A stretch of 64,000 nt of DNA, taken from contig JAOBSW010000842.1 of the NCBI GenBank assembly GCA_026214975.1, forward strand, positions 62,001 to 126,000, given 5' to 3'. Numbering within the stretch: the first letter of the stretch is position 1; each line of letters starts with the position of its first letter. Below, one piece after another: positions 24,878 through 36,198 of this stretch. The translations under genes were made by a program, and so were the position numbers. The notes beneath the pieces are model-generated. The model saw nothing but the letters and a program-made list of their open reading frames with translations. It was not told the origin of the DNA and made no database searches. The stretch is from Gentiana macrophylla. Its lineage: Eukaryota > Streptophyta > Magnoliopsida > Gentianales > Gentianaceae.

Positions 24878-25382
24878 CAAGGATTTCAAGAGTCCAAGCA
24901 TTTATTCAAGATACATTGATTAATGATGCTTGGAAAACCAAGAGTTTGGGGCGCCACTTTTATCCTAGTTTTTAGAAAAACTTTTCATCTTACTTTTCTA
25001 TCTATTATTGTCCTATAAATACCCAAACTATTGTAACTTGTAATTCAGCCTTTTGGAAATCAATTAATCAAATTATATTTGTTCTTCACTTGGAAAAGTG
25101 TTGTGTGAGTTTCTTTGGAAAGGGAATTCAAATCTCGGATTATCAAGGACTTGAGCAATCCTTGTGGTTATCCATATACCAAGGTGCTTAGAAACAGGTT
25201 TTCTAAGTGTTGAGGTTTATTCCAAGGTGCCTTCACACGGGTTGTGATTGTGTCGCGGAGCTTATTATTCCAAGGTGCTTCCACACAGGTTGTGGTTGTG
25301 TCAAGGACTTCCAAATACCTTCAAATCCATGATCCTAAGTATTCATTCGATCCGAAGCCTTCCTCCGGACGGTTTCGCATCA
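24878..25382 (+). repeat. Terminal part of 3' LTR of CRM copy 1
   Basis: Direct copy of LTR positions equivalent to 18070-18572, ending in the proper GCATCA terminus followed by the ACAAC duplication. The original right end of the element is therefore preserved, and the scrambled block lies inside the 3' LTR. Confidence 0.9.
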
Positions 25383-28300
25383 ACAACTTTTTGTATATTA
25401 TAGCATTAGAGTTTACTAAAAATGGAGGTTTACAAGTTTTTGTATATAATTTTTGTAGAGTTTACTCAAAACGGGAGTTTACAACTTTTTGTTAATAATT
25501 GTATAGTAGAGTTTACTCAAAATGGAGGTTTACAACTTTTTGTATATTATTTTATTTGAGTTTACTCAATACGGGGGTTTACAACTTTTTGTATATAATT
25601 GTATGGTAGAGTTTACTCAAAACGGGGGTTTAAAACTTTTGGTACAATAAAACGGGGTTTACAAATTTTTTTATATAATTGTATAGTAGAGTTTACTCAA
25701 AACAGGGTTTACAACTTTTTGTATATTATTGTATTAGAGTTCACTCAAAACGGATGTTAATAACTTTTTGTATATAATTATAGTAGAGTTCATTCAAAAA
25801 CCGAGGTTTAAAACTTTTTGTAGATAATTATAGTAAAGTTTACTCAAAATGGTGGTTTACAGCTTTCTATAGTATAGTTCCCTTGAAACGGAGGTTTACA
25901 ACTTTTTGTATATAATTGTATAGAAGAGTTTCCTCAAAACGGGGGTTTACAACTTTTTGTAAATAATTGTATAGTAGAGTTTACTCAAAATGGGGGTTTA
26001 CAACTTTTTGTATACTATTGTATTAGAGTTTACTGAAAACGTGGGTTAACAACTTTTTGTATATAATTATAGTAGAGTTTTACTCAAAACAGGGGTTTAC
26101 AACTTTTTGTATATAATTGTATAGTAGAGTTTACTCAAAACGGGGTTTACATCTTTTTGTATAATAAAACGGGGGTTTACAACTTTTTGTATATAATTGT
26201 ATAGTAGAGTTTACTCAAAATGGCGGTTTACAACTTTTTGTATATTATTGTACTCAAAACGGGGGTTTTCAACTTTTTGTATAAAATTATAGTAGAGTTC
26301 ACTCAAAACGGGGCTTTACAACTTTTTGTATATAATTGTATCGTAGAGTTTACTCAAAACGGGGGTTTATAAATTTTTGTATATAATTGTATAGTAGAGT
26401 TTACTCAAAACAGGGGTTTACAACTTTTTGTATATTATTGAATTAGAGTTCACTCAAAACGGGGGTTTACCACTTTTTGTATATAATTATAGTACAGTTT
26501 ACTTAAAACGGGGGTTTACTACTTTTTGTAAATAATTGTATAGTAGGGTTTATTCAAAACGGGGGTTTACAACTTTTTGTAAATTATTGTATTAGAGTTT
26601 ACTCAAAACGGGGGTTTACAACTTTTTGTATATAATTGTATTGTAGATTTTACTCAAAATGGGGGTTTACAAATTTTTGTATATAATTGTATAGTGGAGT
26701 TTACTAAAAATGGGGGTTTACAACTTTTTGTATATAATTTTTGTAGAGTTTACTCAAAACGGGGGTTTACAACTTTTTGTTAATAATTGTATAGTAGAGT
26801 TTACTCAAAACGGGGGTTTACAACTTTTTGTATATAATTGTATTGTAGAGTTTACTCAAAACAGGGGTTTACAACTTTTTGTATATAATTGTATAGTAGA
26901 GTGTACTCAAAACGGGGGTTTACAACTTTTTGTAAAATAAAACAGGGGTTTACAACTTTTTGTATATAATTGTATAGTAGAGTTTACTCAAAACGGGGGT
27001 TTACAAATTTTTATATATTATTGTATTAGAGTTCACTCAAAACGGGGGTTTACAACTTTTTGTATATTGTAGTAGAGTTTACTCAAAACGGAGGTTTAGA
27101 ACTTTTTGTAAATAATTGTATAGTAGAGTTTACTCAAAATGGGGGTTTACAACTTTTTGTATATTATTGTATTAGAGTTTACCCAAAACGGGGGTTTATA
27201 ACTTTTTGTATATAAATATAGTAGAGTTCACTCAAAACGGAGGTATTTTCTAAATAATTGTATAGTAGAGTTTACTTAAAACTGGGATTTACAACTTTTT
27301 ATATATTATTGTATTATAGCTTACTCAAAACGGGGGTTAACAACATTTTGTATATAATTATAGTAGAGTTCACTCAAAACGGAGGTTTAGAACTTTTTGT
27401 ATATAATTATAGTAGAGTTTACTCAAAACGGTGGTTTACAAATTTTTGTATATAATTGTATAGTAGAGTTTACTCAAAATAGGGGTTTACGACTTTTTGC
27501 ATATACTTGTATAGTAGAGTTTACTCAAAACGGGGGTTTACATTTTTTTGTATATTATTGTATTAGAGTTCACTCAAAACGGGGGTTTACAACTTTTTGT
27601 ATATAATTATAGTAGAGTTCACTCAAAACGGAGGTTTACAAATTATTGTATATTATTGTATAGTAGAGTTTACTCAAAACGGGGTTTACAACTTTTTGTA
27701 TATAATTGTATAGTAGAGTTTACTCAAAACAGGGGTTTACAACTTTTTGTATATTATTGTATTAGAGTTCACTCTAAACGGGGGTTTATAACTTTTTGTA
27801 TATAATTAAAGTAAAGTTCACTCAAAACGGGGGTCTACAACTTTTTGTAAATAATTGTATAGTAGAGTTTACTAAAAACGGGGGTTTACAACTTTTTGTA
27901 TATTATTGTATTAGAGTTTACTCAAAACGGGGGTTTACAATATTTTGCATATAATTATAGTAGAGTTCACTCAGAACGGAGGTTTAGAACTTTTTGTATA
28001 TAATTATAGTAGAGTTTACTCAAAACGGTGGTTTACAAATTTTTGTATATAATTGTATAGTAGAGTTTACTCAAAACGGGGGTTTACAACTTTTTGTATA
28101 TAATTGTATAGTAGAGTTTACTCAAAACATGGGTTAACAACTTTTGGTATATAATTATTGTAGAGTTCACTCAAAACGGAGTTTTACAACTTTTTGTATA
28201 TAATTATAGTAGAGTTTACTTAAAACGGGGGTTTACAACTTTTCGTAAATAATTGTATAGTAGAGTTTAATCAAAACAGGGTTTACAACTTTTTGTAAAT

Positions 28301-29240
28301 TACTGTAATAGAGATTACTCAAAATGGGGGTTTACAACTTTTTGTATAGAATTGTATATTAGAGTTTGCTCAAAATAGGGGTTTACAACTTTTTGTACAA
28401 TAAAACGGGGGTTTACAACTTTTTGTATATAAATACTCAAAATGGGGTTTACAACTTTTTGTATATTATTGTATTAGAGTTCACTAAAAATGAGGGTTTA
28501 TAACTTTTTGTATATAATTATCGTAGAGTTTACTCAAAACAGAGATTTACATCTTTTTGTATATAATTATAGTAGAGCTTACTCGAAACGAGGGTTTACA
28601 ACTTTTTGTAAATAATTGTACAGTTGAGTTTACTCAAAATGGGGGTTTACAACTTTTTGTATATATTGTATTAGAGTTTACTCAAAACGGGGGTTTACAA
28701 CTTTTTGTATATAATTGTATAGTAAGTTTACACAAAATAGGGGTTTACAAATTTTTGTACGATAAAACGGGGGTTTACAACTTTTTGTATATAATTGTAT
28801 AGTACAGTTTCCTCAAAATGGGGGTTTACAACTTTTTGTAAATAATTGTATAGTAGAGTTTACTCAAAATGGGGGTATACAACTTTTTGTATATTATTGT
28901 ATTAGAGGTTACTCAAAACGAGGGTTAACAACTTTTTGTATATAATTATAGTAGAGTTCACTCAAAATAGAGGATATATATTTATAGTAAAGTTTACTCA
29001 AAATGGGGGTTTACAACTTTTTGTATGTAATTGTAGTAGCGTTCACTCAAAACAGGGGTTTACAACTTTTTGTATATAATTGTATAGTAGAGTTTTCTCA
29101 AAACAGGGGTTTACAACTTTTTGTATATTATTCTATTAGAGTTCACACAAAACAGGGGTTTACAACTTTTTGTATATAATTATAGTAGTGTTTACTCAAA
29201 ACAGGGGTTTACAAGTTTTTGTATAATAGTATTAGAGTTT
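25383..29240. repeat. Satellite array, segment 4
   Basis: Continues the monomer cut by CRM copy 1. It contains a block (26110-26850) colinear with 1-458 plus 3342-3800, and units resembling the segment 3 higher-order repeat (GGTATTTTCTAAATAATTG near 27242). It ends with AGTTT (29236-29240), the target duplication of the next element. Confidence 0.95.
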
Positions 29241-29998
29241 TGATACGTTCCCGAATGAGGTTCCCGACCCTTTGGACCCGATGCAGCCGATAGATCATCT
29301 TGTAATTCGAGATGGGCCTATGACGAGGCTCCAAAAGAAAAGGATGCGAGAGGCTTTGAATAATCTGATCCTAGATATTTATTTGGAGCAAGAGCAGCCC
29401 AAGTCAGAGGAAGAACAGCCCATAAAATGCATCATTTATGCAATTGGGCTTGAAGACAACGAAGATGGGCTTGGTTAGATTGCAAGCATAATTATTTAGT
29501 TATTTATTTCGGTCAATAAGGCTGTCCAAAAATTGTGGCGCCATCTATTAGGTTGTTTTGGGCTTGTTTTATTATTTTGGTGTTGGATTTTATTTAATAA
29601 TTATCTTGTGGGTTTAGATGACACAATAGAGACTAGAAATGCCCATGGATGGGGCGCCTATGCTAAGTCCAAGTTTACTTAGTTTTTATTTTACTAGTTT
29701 CCTTCTCCTACATTGCTAAGGAGGATTACTAGTCTTTTTTTTGTAGCCTATATATAGGCAAGCAATTATCATAATGAAATTTAGTTTAAACTTTTGCTTA
29801 AGTCGAGTCGACTTAGTTATTCACTTGCGAGTGAGTTTTCTCTTTGTCGTAGAGAAGACAACCCTTTCAAGAACGAATCAGCGTCGCGAGCGAGACGTTG
29901 TTTATTCTTGGCCTCAGTCCTAGGTCGGAGACGCTAGGTCTAGGTTTCCTTAGCTCGTCATTGATCCTTTAGTCAATTCCTGGGATCGTATCGCGTCA
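29241..29998 (+). repeat. 5' LTR of CRM copy 2
   Basis: 758 bp, TGATACGTTCCC to GCGTCA. TATA-like CCTATATATAGGC at about 29747. It encodes a short basic motif after its start (GPMTRLQKKRMREALNNL), as in copy 1. Confidence 0.92.
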
Positions 29999-30000
29999 GT

Positions 30001-30012
30001 TGGTATCAGAGC
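30001..30012 (+). other. Primer binding site of CRM copy 2
   Basis: TGGTATCAGAGC, a perfect iMet-type site 2 bp after the 5' LTR. Confidence 0.92.
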
Positions 30013-30756
30013 TCAGCGACTAAGGTATCAAATATCCCCGTTTTGATTTTTCTTGTTTCAATTTCGTTCTTATATCAAAAAAAAATTTTATATTTTTCTG
30101 TTGTTCTTTGATCCTGTTCGATCATCATCATCATCATAAAATAAAATTTTGTGATCATACCTGTTCTTCTTGCATCATTCGATCATCATCATCAAAACAA
30201 AACAAAAAAGTTCTTCTCTTTGATCCTGTTCATGCATCATCCTTGTTATTAAAAGACTAAAAATAAAACAAAGAGATCGTATTGTTGCTGCAAGTTACGT
30301 GACCCAATTGTTTTATTTTAGTTTGATTGATTTTTCTTTTAGTCGGCCAAACTAACCAAACAAAAAAAATAACTATTTGACCTAATTCTTTGTTATTCAA
30401 AAGGTTTCAAAAAAAAAACTTTCGACCCAAAAAAAAAACAGTCTCTATGACACCCAGGGTGTGACACTTGCTGATTTTCGACCAAAAAAAAATTTCTTTT
30501 CTGTTCTATTTTTTTACCTCTTTGCTTCTCATCCTTCATACTCACATTTTAGCAACTTCTCACACCTTATTACTCGCATTTGCATACCTTAACCATATTT
30601 CGACTAAACCCTAGTGTTTAAGTCTAGGTTGTTGGTTCTTGAATTCTACTCGTGTTGCTTGTTATTCCGATTTGTTTGCAAAGGGGACTCCTACGACTGA
30701 GAGAGCGAGGGAGAGTGCAAACACGAGAGTTGTGAGGCTTTGAGCTTGTAAAAAAA
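30013..30756 (+). other. Untranslated leader of CRM copy 2
   Basis: 744 bp of low-complexity A/T-rich sequence with ATCATC runs (30122-30198) and several A7-A9 runs. No ORF or RNA gene is recognised. Confidence 0.7.
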
Positions 30757-31817
30757 ATGTCGTCGGAAGGGGAAGATAGTAGATCACGGGAAATGTCCCC
30801 ACGGGATATGAAGATGTTTATTGAAAGCCAGATACAGGTGAATAGGCATCGTGATGAGGAAATGGTAGGAATGCGTGAAACCCTGAATGCCCTGACAGCA
30901 CAATTTCAAGCATTCAATGCCCGGGCACGGAGGGTGCCGGTCCACAGGTTGTTCGAGGTAATGGGGAAAATAAGGCGGTAAACAACCGAGTTATAATTGG
31001 GAACGATGATGCCGGTGTTGGTGATGAGAATGATCAAGTTGATAACAACATGCGGCAAATTAAAATGAAATTGCCTTCTTTTTCCGGTTCTATTGATGCG
31101 GATGTTTATCTTCAGTGGGAGTCAAAGTTGGAGCAGATTTTTGCATGTAATAATTACTTGGAAGAGAAGAAGTGTAGTCTTGCGCAGCTTGAATTTACGG
31201 GATATGCTATGGTGTGGTTGAAGCAAACAAATTTTATGAGGCGCAAAAATAGTGTGAGGGATATAAGTACATGGCAGGATTCGAGACAAGAAATAAGGAA
31301 GCTTTTTGTTCCTCATTCGTATTACCGGGAGCAATATCGTAGGTTGCAAACTATTCAGCAAGGAGAGCATTCAGTGGATGATTATTATCAGGAATTAGTC
31401 ACCCTCTTGGCGAAGGCTCAAGTTGACGAAGATGAGGAGATGACCATGCAGCGTTTTTTGACGGGGTTACGATTGGATATTGTGAATCGAGTGGAATTGC
31501 AGCAGTGTCAAACTTTGGATAATATGTTACATGCAGCCGTGACGCATGAAAAGCAAATTAAGAGTCAGAAAGCCGCCTACTCTAAACAGTCTGAAGGTAA
31601 CGTTTCTGGTTTCCGTACTTTCCAATCTAAGGTAGATCCCGCTAAATTTCCTCAAACAGCCCCGAAACAGTCCTTATTCCCGCCAAGGGAAGCCACTAGG
31701 CTGAGGGAGAATGATAAAGGGAAAGGAGTTGTCATGACCTCTACACCATCTCATGAAATACGGTGCCATAAGTGTCATGGTATGGGCCATATTGCTGCCC
31801 AATGCCCGTCCAAATGA
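30757..31817 (+). pseudogene. Gag of CRM copy 2
   Basis: Starts at ATG 30757 (MSSEGEDSRSREMSPRD). The frame shifts by one base at the GC-rich GCCCGGGCACGG (about 30919-30930), after which gag continues in the frame used at 31050. The gag domain (MKLPSFSGSIDADVYLQWES ... FLTGLRLDIVNRVEL) is clear, and the zinc knuckle CHKCHGMGHIAAQC fits CX2CX4HX4C. The TGA at 31815-31817 is in frame with the protease that follows, so gag and protease were one polyprotein and this is a nonsense change, most simply CGA to TGA. Confidence 0.85.
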
Positions 31818-32816
31818 CGTATTTTGGTACTTGGAGAGACTGTTGATGATAAGAGTTATGTCTCGGGGTCGGATGAGGAGGATGAGGTGGAAAGTGATGG
31901 TGCGGACTATTGTGAGCAGGATCCGGTGGGCGGAGATGTATATCAATCAGCGTATGTGATAAAAAGGGAATTAAGTAGTGTCGTAAAGGTGGAGGATAAC
32001 CTGCAACGGGAAAATATTTTTCATACGCGGTGCTTAGTTAGTGGCAAGGTTTGCTTGATGATTATTGATCCGGGGAGCTGTACAAACGTCATAAGTCCTG
32101 GATTTGTCTCGAGTTTGGATATTCCTACGATACCCCATCCTCAACCGTATAAGCTACAATGGCTGAATGACGTCGGAGAAATTAGTGTGACAAAGCAGGC
32201 TTTGATTTCATTCAATCTTGGACGGCTGGATGATGGGGTTTTATGTGATGTAGTGCACATGCATGTTGGACATATTCTATTGGGGCGACCATGGCAATTT
32301 GATAGGAAGGTGATATATGATGGTTATGCAAATACTTATACGCTGCGACATATGGGGAAAAACATCATACTTCGTGCATTATCACCGGAAGAAGCTCATA
32401 AAGACCAACTTAAATTGGCTGCAGGTCATGAGGCAAAAGGAAAAACAGAGGGAGCTCAGTCGAAAAAAGAAAAATAAATAGTTGAGACGGGAGAGAAAAA
32501 TAAAGAGGGTGTGCGAACTCGAGTGGAGGGAAAAATAAAAGTTGAAAAAGAAAAGGTAAGGGAGGGCGCTTTAGTACCATATGAGGGGAAAAATAAAGTC
32601 GAAAAGTTGAAAGTGAAGGAGGGTGCCATTAGCACCGAGGGAGACAAAAAAGCGGTGAAGAAAAAGGGTGAGCGGGTGCTAGGATCTTTCTACATTAGGG
32701 CTGGTGAGGTCATTTGTGCTATTGAAGATGGCACTACCCCTCTCCTCTTTATTTATAGAGAGGCCGAAACCCTCATCCCCACCCCTCCCCCTGTTTTATG
32801 CTTATTTCTGACATAA
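31818..32816 (+). pseudogene. Protease region of CRM copy 2 (active site changed)
   Basis: In frame with gag. The aspartic protease signature reads DPG (32067-32075, MIIDPGSCTN) where copy 1 has DSG, so the serine of the active-site turn is proline. A second in-frame stop, TAA, is at 32475-32477. A lysine/glutamate-rich linker follows (32511-32690), then a shift of frame at about 32780-32797 before the pre-RT linker. Confidence 0.82.
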
Positions 32817-33551
32817 CAGATTCTCTTCCTAGTGTTGTGGTGTCGTTATTGCAGGATTTTGCGGATATCTTTCCCGAGGAGGAGCCAAGCGGATTGCCAC
32901 CGTTGAGAGGCGTGGAGCACCAAATTGATTTCATCCCGGGTTCTACACTACCCAACCGACCAACCTATCGGGACAACCCGGATGAGACCAATAAGATACA
33001 ACGGCAAGTGACGGAGCTGTTGGAAAAGGACAAAATACAAGAGTCCATGCACGGTACCGGTGATTGTGGTGCCTAAGAAAGATGGGACTTGGCGCATATG
33101 CGTGGATTATCGTGCTACAAACCAAATTACAATCAGGTATCGTCATCCAATTCCCCGTTTAGATGATATGCTTGATGAGTTATGTGGTGCGCAAATATTT
33201 TCTAAAATTGATTTAAAAAATGGCTATCATCAAGTGCGTATACGTGAGGGTGATGAGTGGAAAACGGCGTTTAAAACTAAATTTGGTTTATATGAGTGGC
33301 TGGTCATGCCTTTTGGATTGACAAATGCACCTAGCACGTTTATGCGATTAATGAATGAAGTACTTAGGGACTTTATTGGTAAGTTTGTGGTTGTCTATTT
33401 CGATGATATCTTGATTTATAGCCATACCTTAGAAGAACATGTTAGTCACCTAAGGGCTGTTTTAGCAACCCTTAGTGATGCTCGATTGTATGCTAACCTT
33501 AAGAAATGTACTTTTTGCATGGATATGGTCGTTTTCTTGGTTTTGTTGTGA
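32798..33551 (+). pseudogene. Reverse transcriptase of CRM copy 2
   Basis: Pre-RT linker PSGLPPLRGVEHQIDFIPG, then RT with [30 protein letters not shown] and YFDD (33396-33407). Two frames are needed: about 8 bp are missing near 33040 (where copy 1 reads ESLSPC before AVPV), and one base is missing near 33535, so RT breaks off at FLVLL. The catalytic aspartates themselves are intact. Confidence 0.85.
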
Positions 33552-34943
33552 GTGCATAGGGTGTTGAGGTTGATCAAGAGAAGATCAAGGCAGTCAAAGA
33601 GTGGCCTGAACCAAAAACAGCCGCGGAAGTTCGTAGTTTCCATGGCTTGGAGAGCTTCTATAGGCGTTTTGTGCGGGATTTTAGTAGCATTGCAGCCCCA
33701 CTTAATGAGTTGATCAAGAAAAAAGTTCCCTTTCATTGGGGCCCTAAGCAAAGGGAGTCCTTCGAAACTCTTAAAAATCGTTTAATTTCAGCCCCCATAC
33801 TTGCTTTACCTGACTTTAATAAGGCTTTTGAGATTGAATGTGATGCTTCGGGTGTGGGTGTTGGTGGTGTGCTTATTCAAGAGGGTCGACCTATTGCCTA
33901 CTATAGTGAAAAAACTTAAAGGCCCTCAATTAAATTATGCCACTTATGATAAGGAGTTGTATGCATTAGTTCGGTGTCTTCACACATGGCAGCACTATTT
34001 GAGGCCTAGGGAGTTTATTATTCACACTGATCACGAGTCACTTAAATACCTTAAGGGCCAAGGTAAATTAAGTAAAAGACATGTTCATTGGATGGAGTTT
34101 ATAGAGACTTTTCCTTATGTGATTAAGTATAAAAAGGGCCAAGATAACGTGGTGGCTGATGCATTTTCTCGTAGATACACTTTAATCACTACGATGCAAA
34201 CTAAATTTCTCGGCTTTGAATTTATTAAGGAATTGTACGTCGTAGATCCTGATTTTGCTGAACCATTTGCTGCAACTTGTGAGTCTTCCCATGAGAAGTT
34301 TTATCAGAGTGATGGGTTTTTATACCGTGAGCATGCTTTGTGTATTCCCCAATGTTCCATACGTGAATTACTTGTTCGTGAGGCACATGGTGGTGGTCTT
34401 ATGGGTCATTTTGGTGTCACTAAGACGCTGGATATGCTTAATTCTCATTTCTATTGGCCTCATATGCGCAGTGATGTTAATCATTTTTGTGCTTTATGTA
34501 TTGTGTGCAAATATGCTAAGTCGAAGTCCGCACCTCATGGCTTGTACACACCACTGCCTATTCCCACGTCCCCTTGGACTGATTTGTCTATGGATTTTGT
34601 AATTGGGTTACCTCGTTCTAAAAGTGGGAAGGATTCTATTTTTGTGGTTGTGGATAGATTTTCTAGGATGGCGCATTTCATTGCTTGTTCTAAAACGAAT
34701 GATGCATCTCATATAGCTGATTTATTCTTTCGAGAAATTGTTCGTTTACATGGTGTGCCTCGTACTATAGTGAGTGATCGTGATGTGAATTTTATAGGTC
34801 ATTTCTGGAGAGTTTTATGGCAGCATTTGGGTACTAAATTGTTATATTCTTCTGCATATCACCCCCAAACGGATGGTCAAACTGAGGTTGTTAATCGTGT
34901 TTTGGGTCAGTTGCTTTGTACCGTTGTTCAAAAGAATTTGTGA
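33552..34943 (+). pseudogene. RT end, RNase H and integrase of CRM copy 2
   Basis: RT thumb (TAG at 33557-33559, then VEVDQEKIKAV ... [20 protein letters not shown]), RNase H with [11 protein letters not shown], a one-base insertion at the A-run near 33909-33915, then the remainder in frame to 34943: [21 protein letters not shown], the HHCC zinc region ([10 protein letters not shown] ... CALCIVC), [17 protein letters not shown] and DGQTEVVNR, giving the D-D35-E residues. It ends at TGA 34941-34943, with a second TGA at 34947-34949 in the same frame, in a stretch that reads KNLKNWE in copy 1. Confidence 0.85.
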
Positions 34944-34949
34944 AATTGA

Positions 34950-35441
34950 GAAAAGTGCTTGCCGTTTGTGGAATTTGCTTATAATCGTTGTAAACATTCT
35001 GTTACTCGTTTTACCCCTTTTGAGGTTGTATATGGGTTCAACGCCGATACGCCTTTTTCTTTGGCTCCATTGCCCGCAGGTATGCAGGTTAGCTTGGATG
35101 GTGATGCAAAGGCTGAATTGGTGAAAGAGTTGCATGTGCAGGCTCGGAAGAATGAGGAAAATGCAACAGTTCGGTACATGAAGCACGCGAATAAGGGCCG
35201 CACGGAAGTTATTTTTCAACCCGGCGATTGGGTTTGGCTGCATTATCGCAAAGACCGTTTTCCCAAACAGCGGAAAACCACGTTACATTCTCGTGGTGAC
35301 GGACCTTTTGAAGTGCTGGAGCGGATCAACAACAACGTCTACAAGATTGCTATTCCCGAAGATTGGGGCGTCTCGAATTCGATTAATGTGGCTGATTTGA
35401 TGCCCTTTGACAATCCAGACTTCGCTTTCGGGAGGGAATGA
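34950..35441 (+). pseudogene. Integrase C-terminus of CRM copy 2
   Basis: Continues the integrase after the two TGA codons: [71 protein letters not shown]. This is the C-terminal region typical of CRM integrases. The frame closes at TGA 35439-35441, whose T and G are the first two bases of the 3' LTR. Confidence 0.85.
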
Positions 35442-36198
35442 TACGTTCCCGACCCTTTGGCCTCAATGCAGCCGATAGATCATCTTGTAATTCGAGATAG
35501 GCCTATGACGAGGCTCCAAAAGAAAAGGATGCGAAAGGCTTTGAATAATCTGATACTAGATATTTATTTGGAGCAAGAGCAGCACAATTCGGAGGAAGAA
35601 CAGCCCATAAAATGCATCATTTATGAAATTGGGCTTGAAGACAATGAAGATGGGCTTGGTTAGATTGCAAGCATAATTATTTAGTTATTTATTTTGGTCA
35701 ATAAGGCTGTCCAAAAATTGTGGCGCCATCTATTAGGTTGTTTTGGGCTTGTTTTATTATTTTGGTGTTGGATTTTATTTAATAATTACCTTGTGGGCTT
35801 AGATGACACAATAGAGACTAAAAAAGCCTATGGATGGGGCGCCTATGCTAAGTCCAAGTTTACTTAGGTTTTATTTTACTAGTTTACTTCTCCCACATTG
35901 CTAAGGAGGATTACTAGTCTTTTATTTGTAGCCTATATATAGGCAAGCAACTTTCATAATAAAAACAACATTATTATTGAAATTCAGTTTAAACTTTTGA
36001 TTAAGTCGAGTCGACTTAGTTATTCACTTGCGAGTGAGTTTTCTCTTTGTCGTAGAGACAACCCTTTCAAGAATGAATCAGCGTCGCGAGCGAGACGTTG
36101 TTTATTCTTGGCCTCAGTCCTAGGTCGAAGATGCTAGGTCTAGGTTTCCTTAGCTCATCATTGATCCTTTAGTCAATTCCTGGGATCGTACCGCGTCA
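35439..36198 (+). repeat. 3' LTR of CRM copy 2
   Basis: 760 bp, TGATACG to GCGTCA, followed by AGTTT. Many differences from the 5' LTR mark an old insertion. Confidence 0.92.
35442..35663 (+). other. LTR-encoded basic tail in frame with integrase
   Basis: Directly after the TGA at the LTR start, the same frame stays open for 73 codons and contains IDHLVIRDRPMTRLQKKR followed by an acidic end. The LTR of copy 1 encodes a similar peptide (GPETRLQRKK) although its DNA is otherwise dissimilar, so the peptide looks conserved. Some CRM elements have an integrase extension that crosses into the 3' LTR and has been linked to centromere targeting. This could be such a tail, expressed by readthrough or once in frame; that is inference. 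Confidence 0.5.

Larger units (their letters stand above)
17702..25382 (+). mobile_element. Ty3/Gypsy chromovirus, CRM lineage, copy 1
   Basis: Full-length LTR retroelement flanked by ACAAC duplications (17697-17701 and 25383-25387) that rejoin to a normal monomer. Order is 5' LTR, iMet-type primer site, gag, protease, RT, RNase H, integrase, polypurine tract, 3' LTR, which is the Gypsy order. The RT stretch with [40 protein letters not shown] and the pre-RT PSGLPPLRGVEHQIDFIPG are characteristic of the CRM clade. Coding is nearly intact: one likely shift at the gag start, one shift before RT and one nonsense codon in integrase. About five substitutions separate the LTRs over 850 bp, so it is young. 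The 3' LTR is rearranged. Confidence 0.93.
29241..36198 (+). mobile_element. Ty3/Gypsy chromovirus, CRM lineage, copy 2 (older)
   Basis: LTRs 29241-29998 and 35439-36198 with AGTTT duplications at 29236-29240 and 36199-36203. Same gene order and CRM-type RT and integrase as copy 1, but a different family: the LTRs are unrelated overall and the proteins are only similar. The two LTRs differ by many substitutions and several indels (for example 13 extra bp after TGATACGTTCCC in the 5' LTR and about 17 extra bp near 35962 in the 3' LTR), so it is older than copy 1. At least five in-frame stops and about five frameshifts make it non-functional. Confidence 0.92.
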
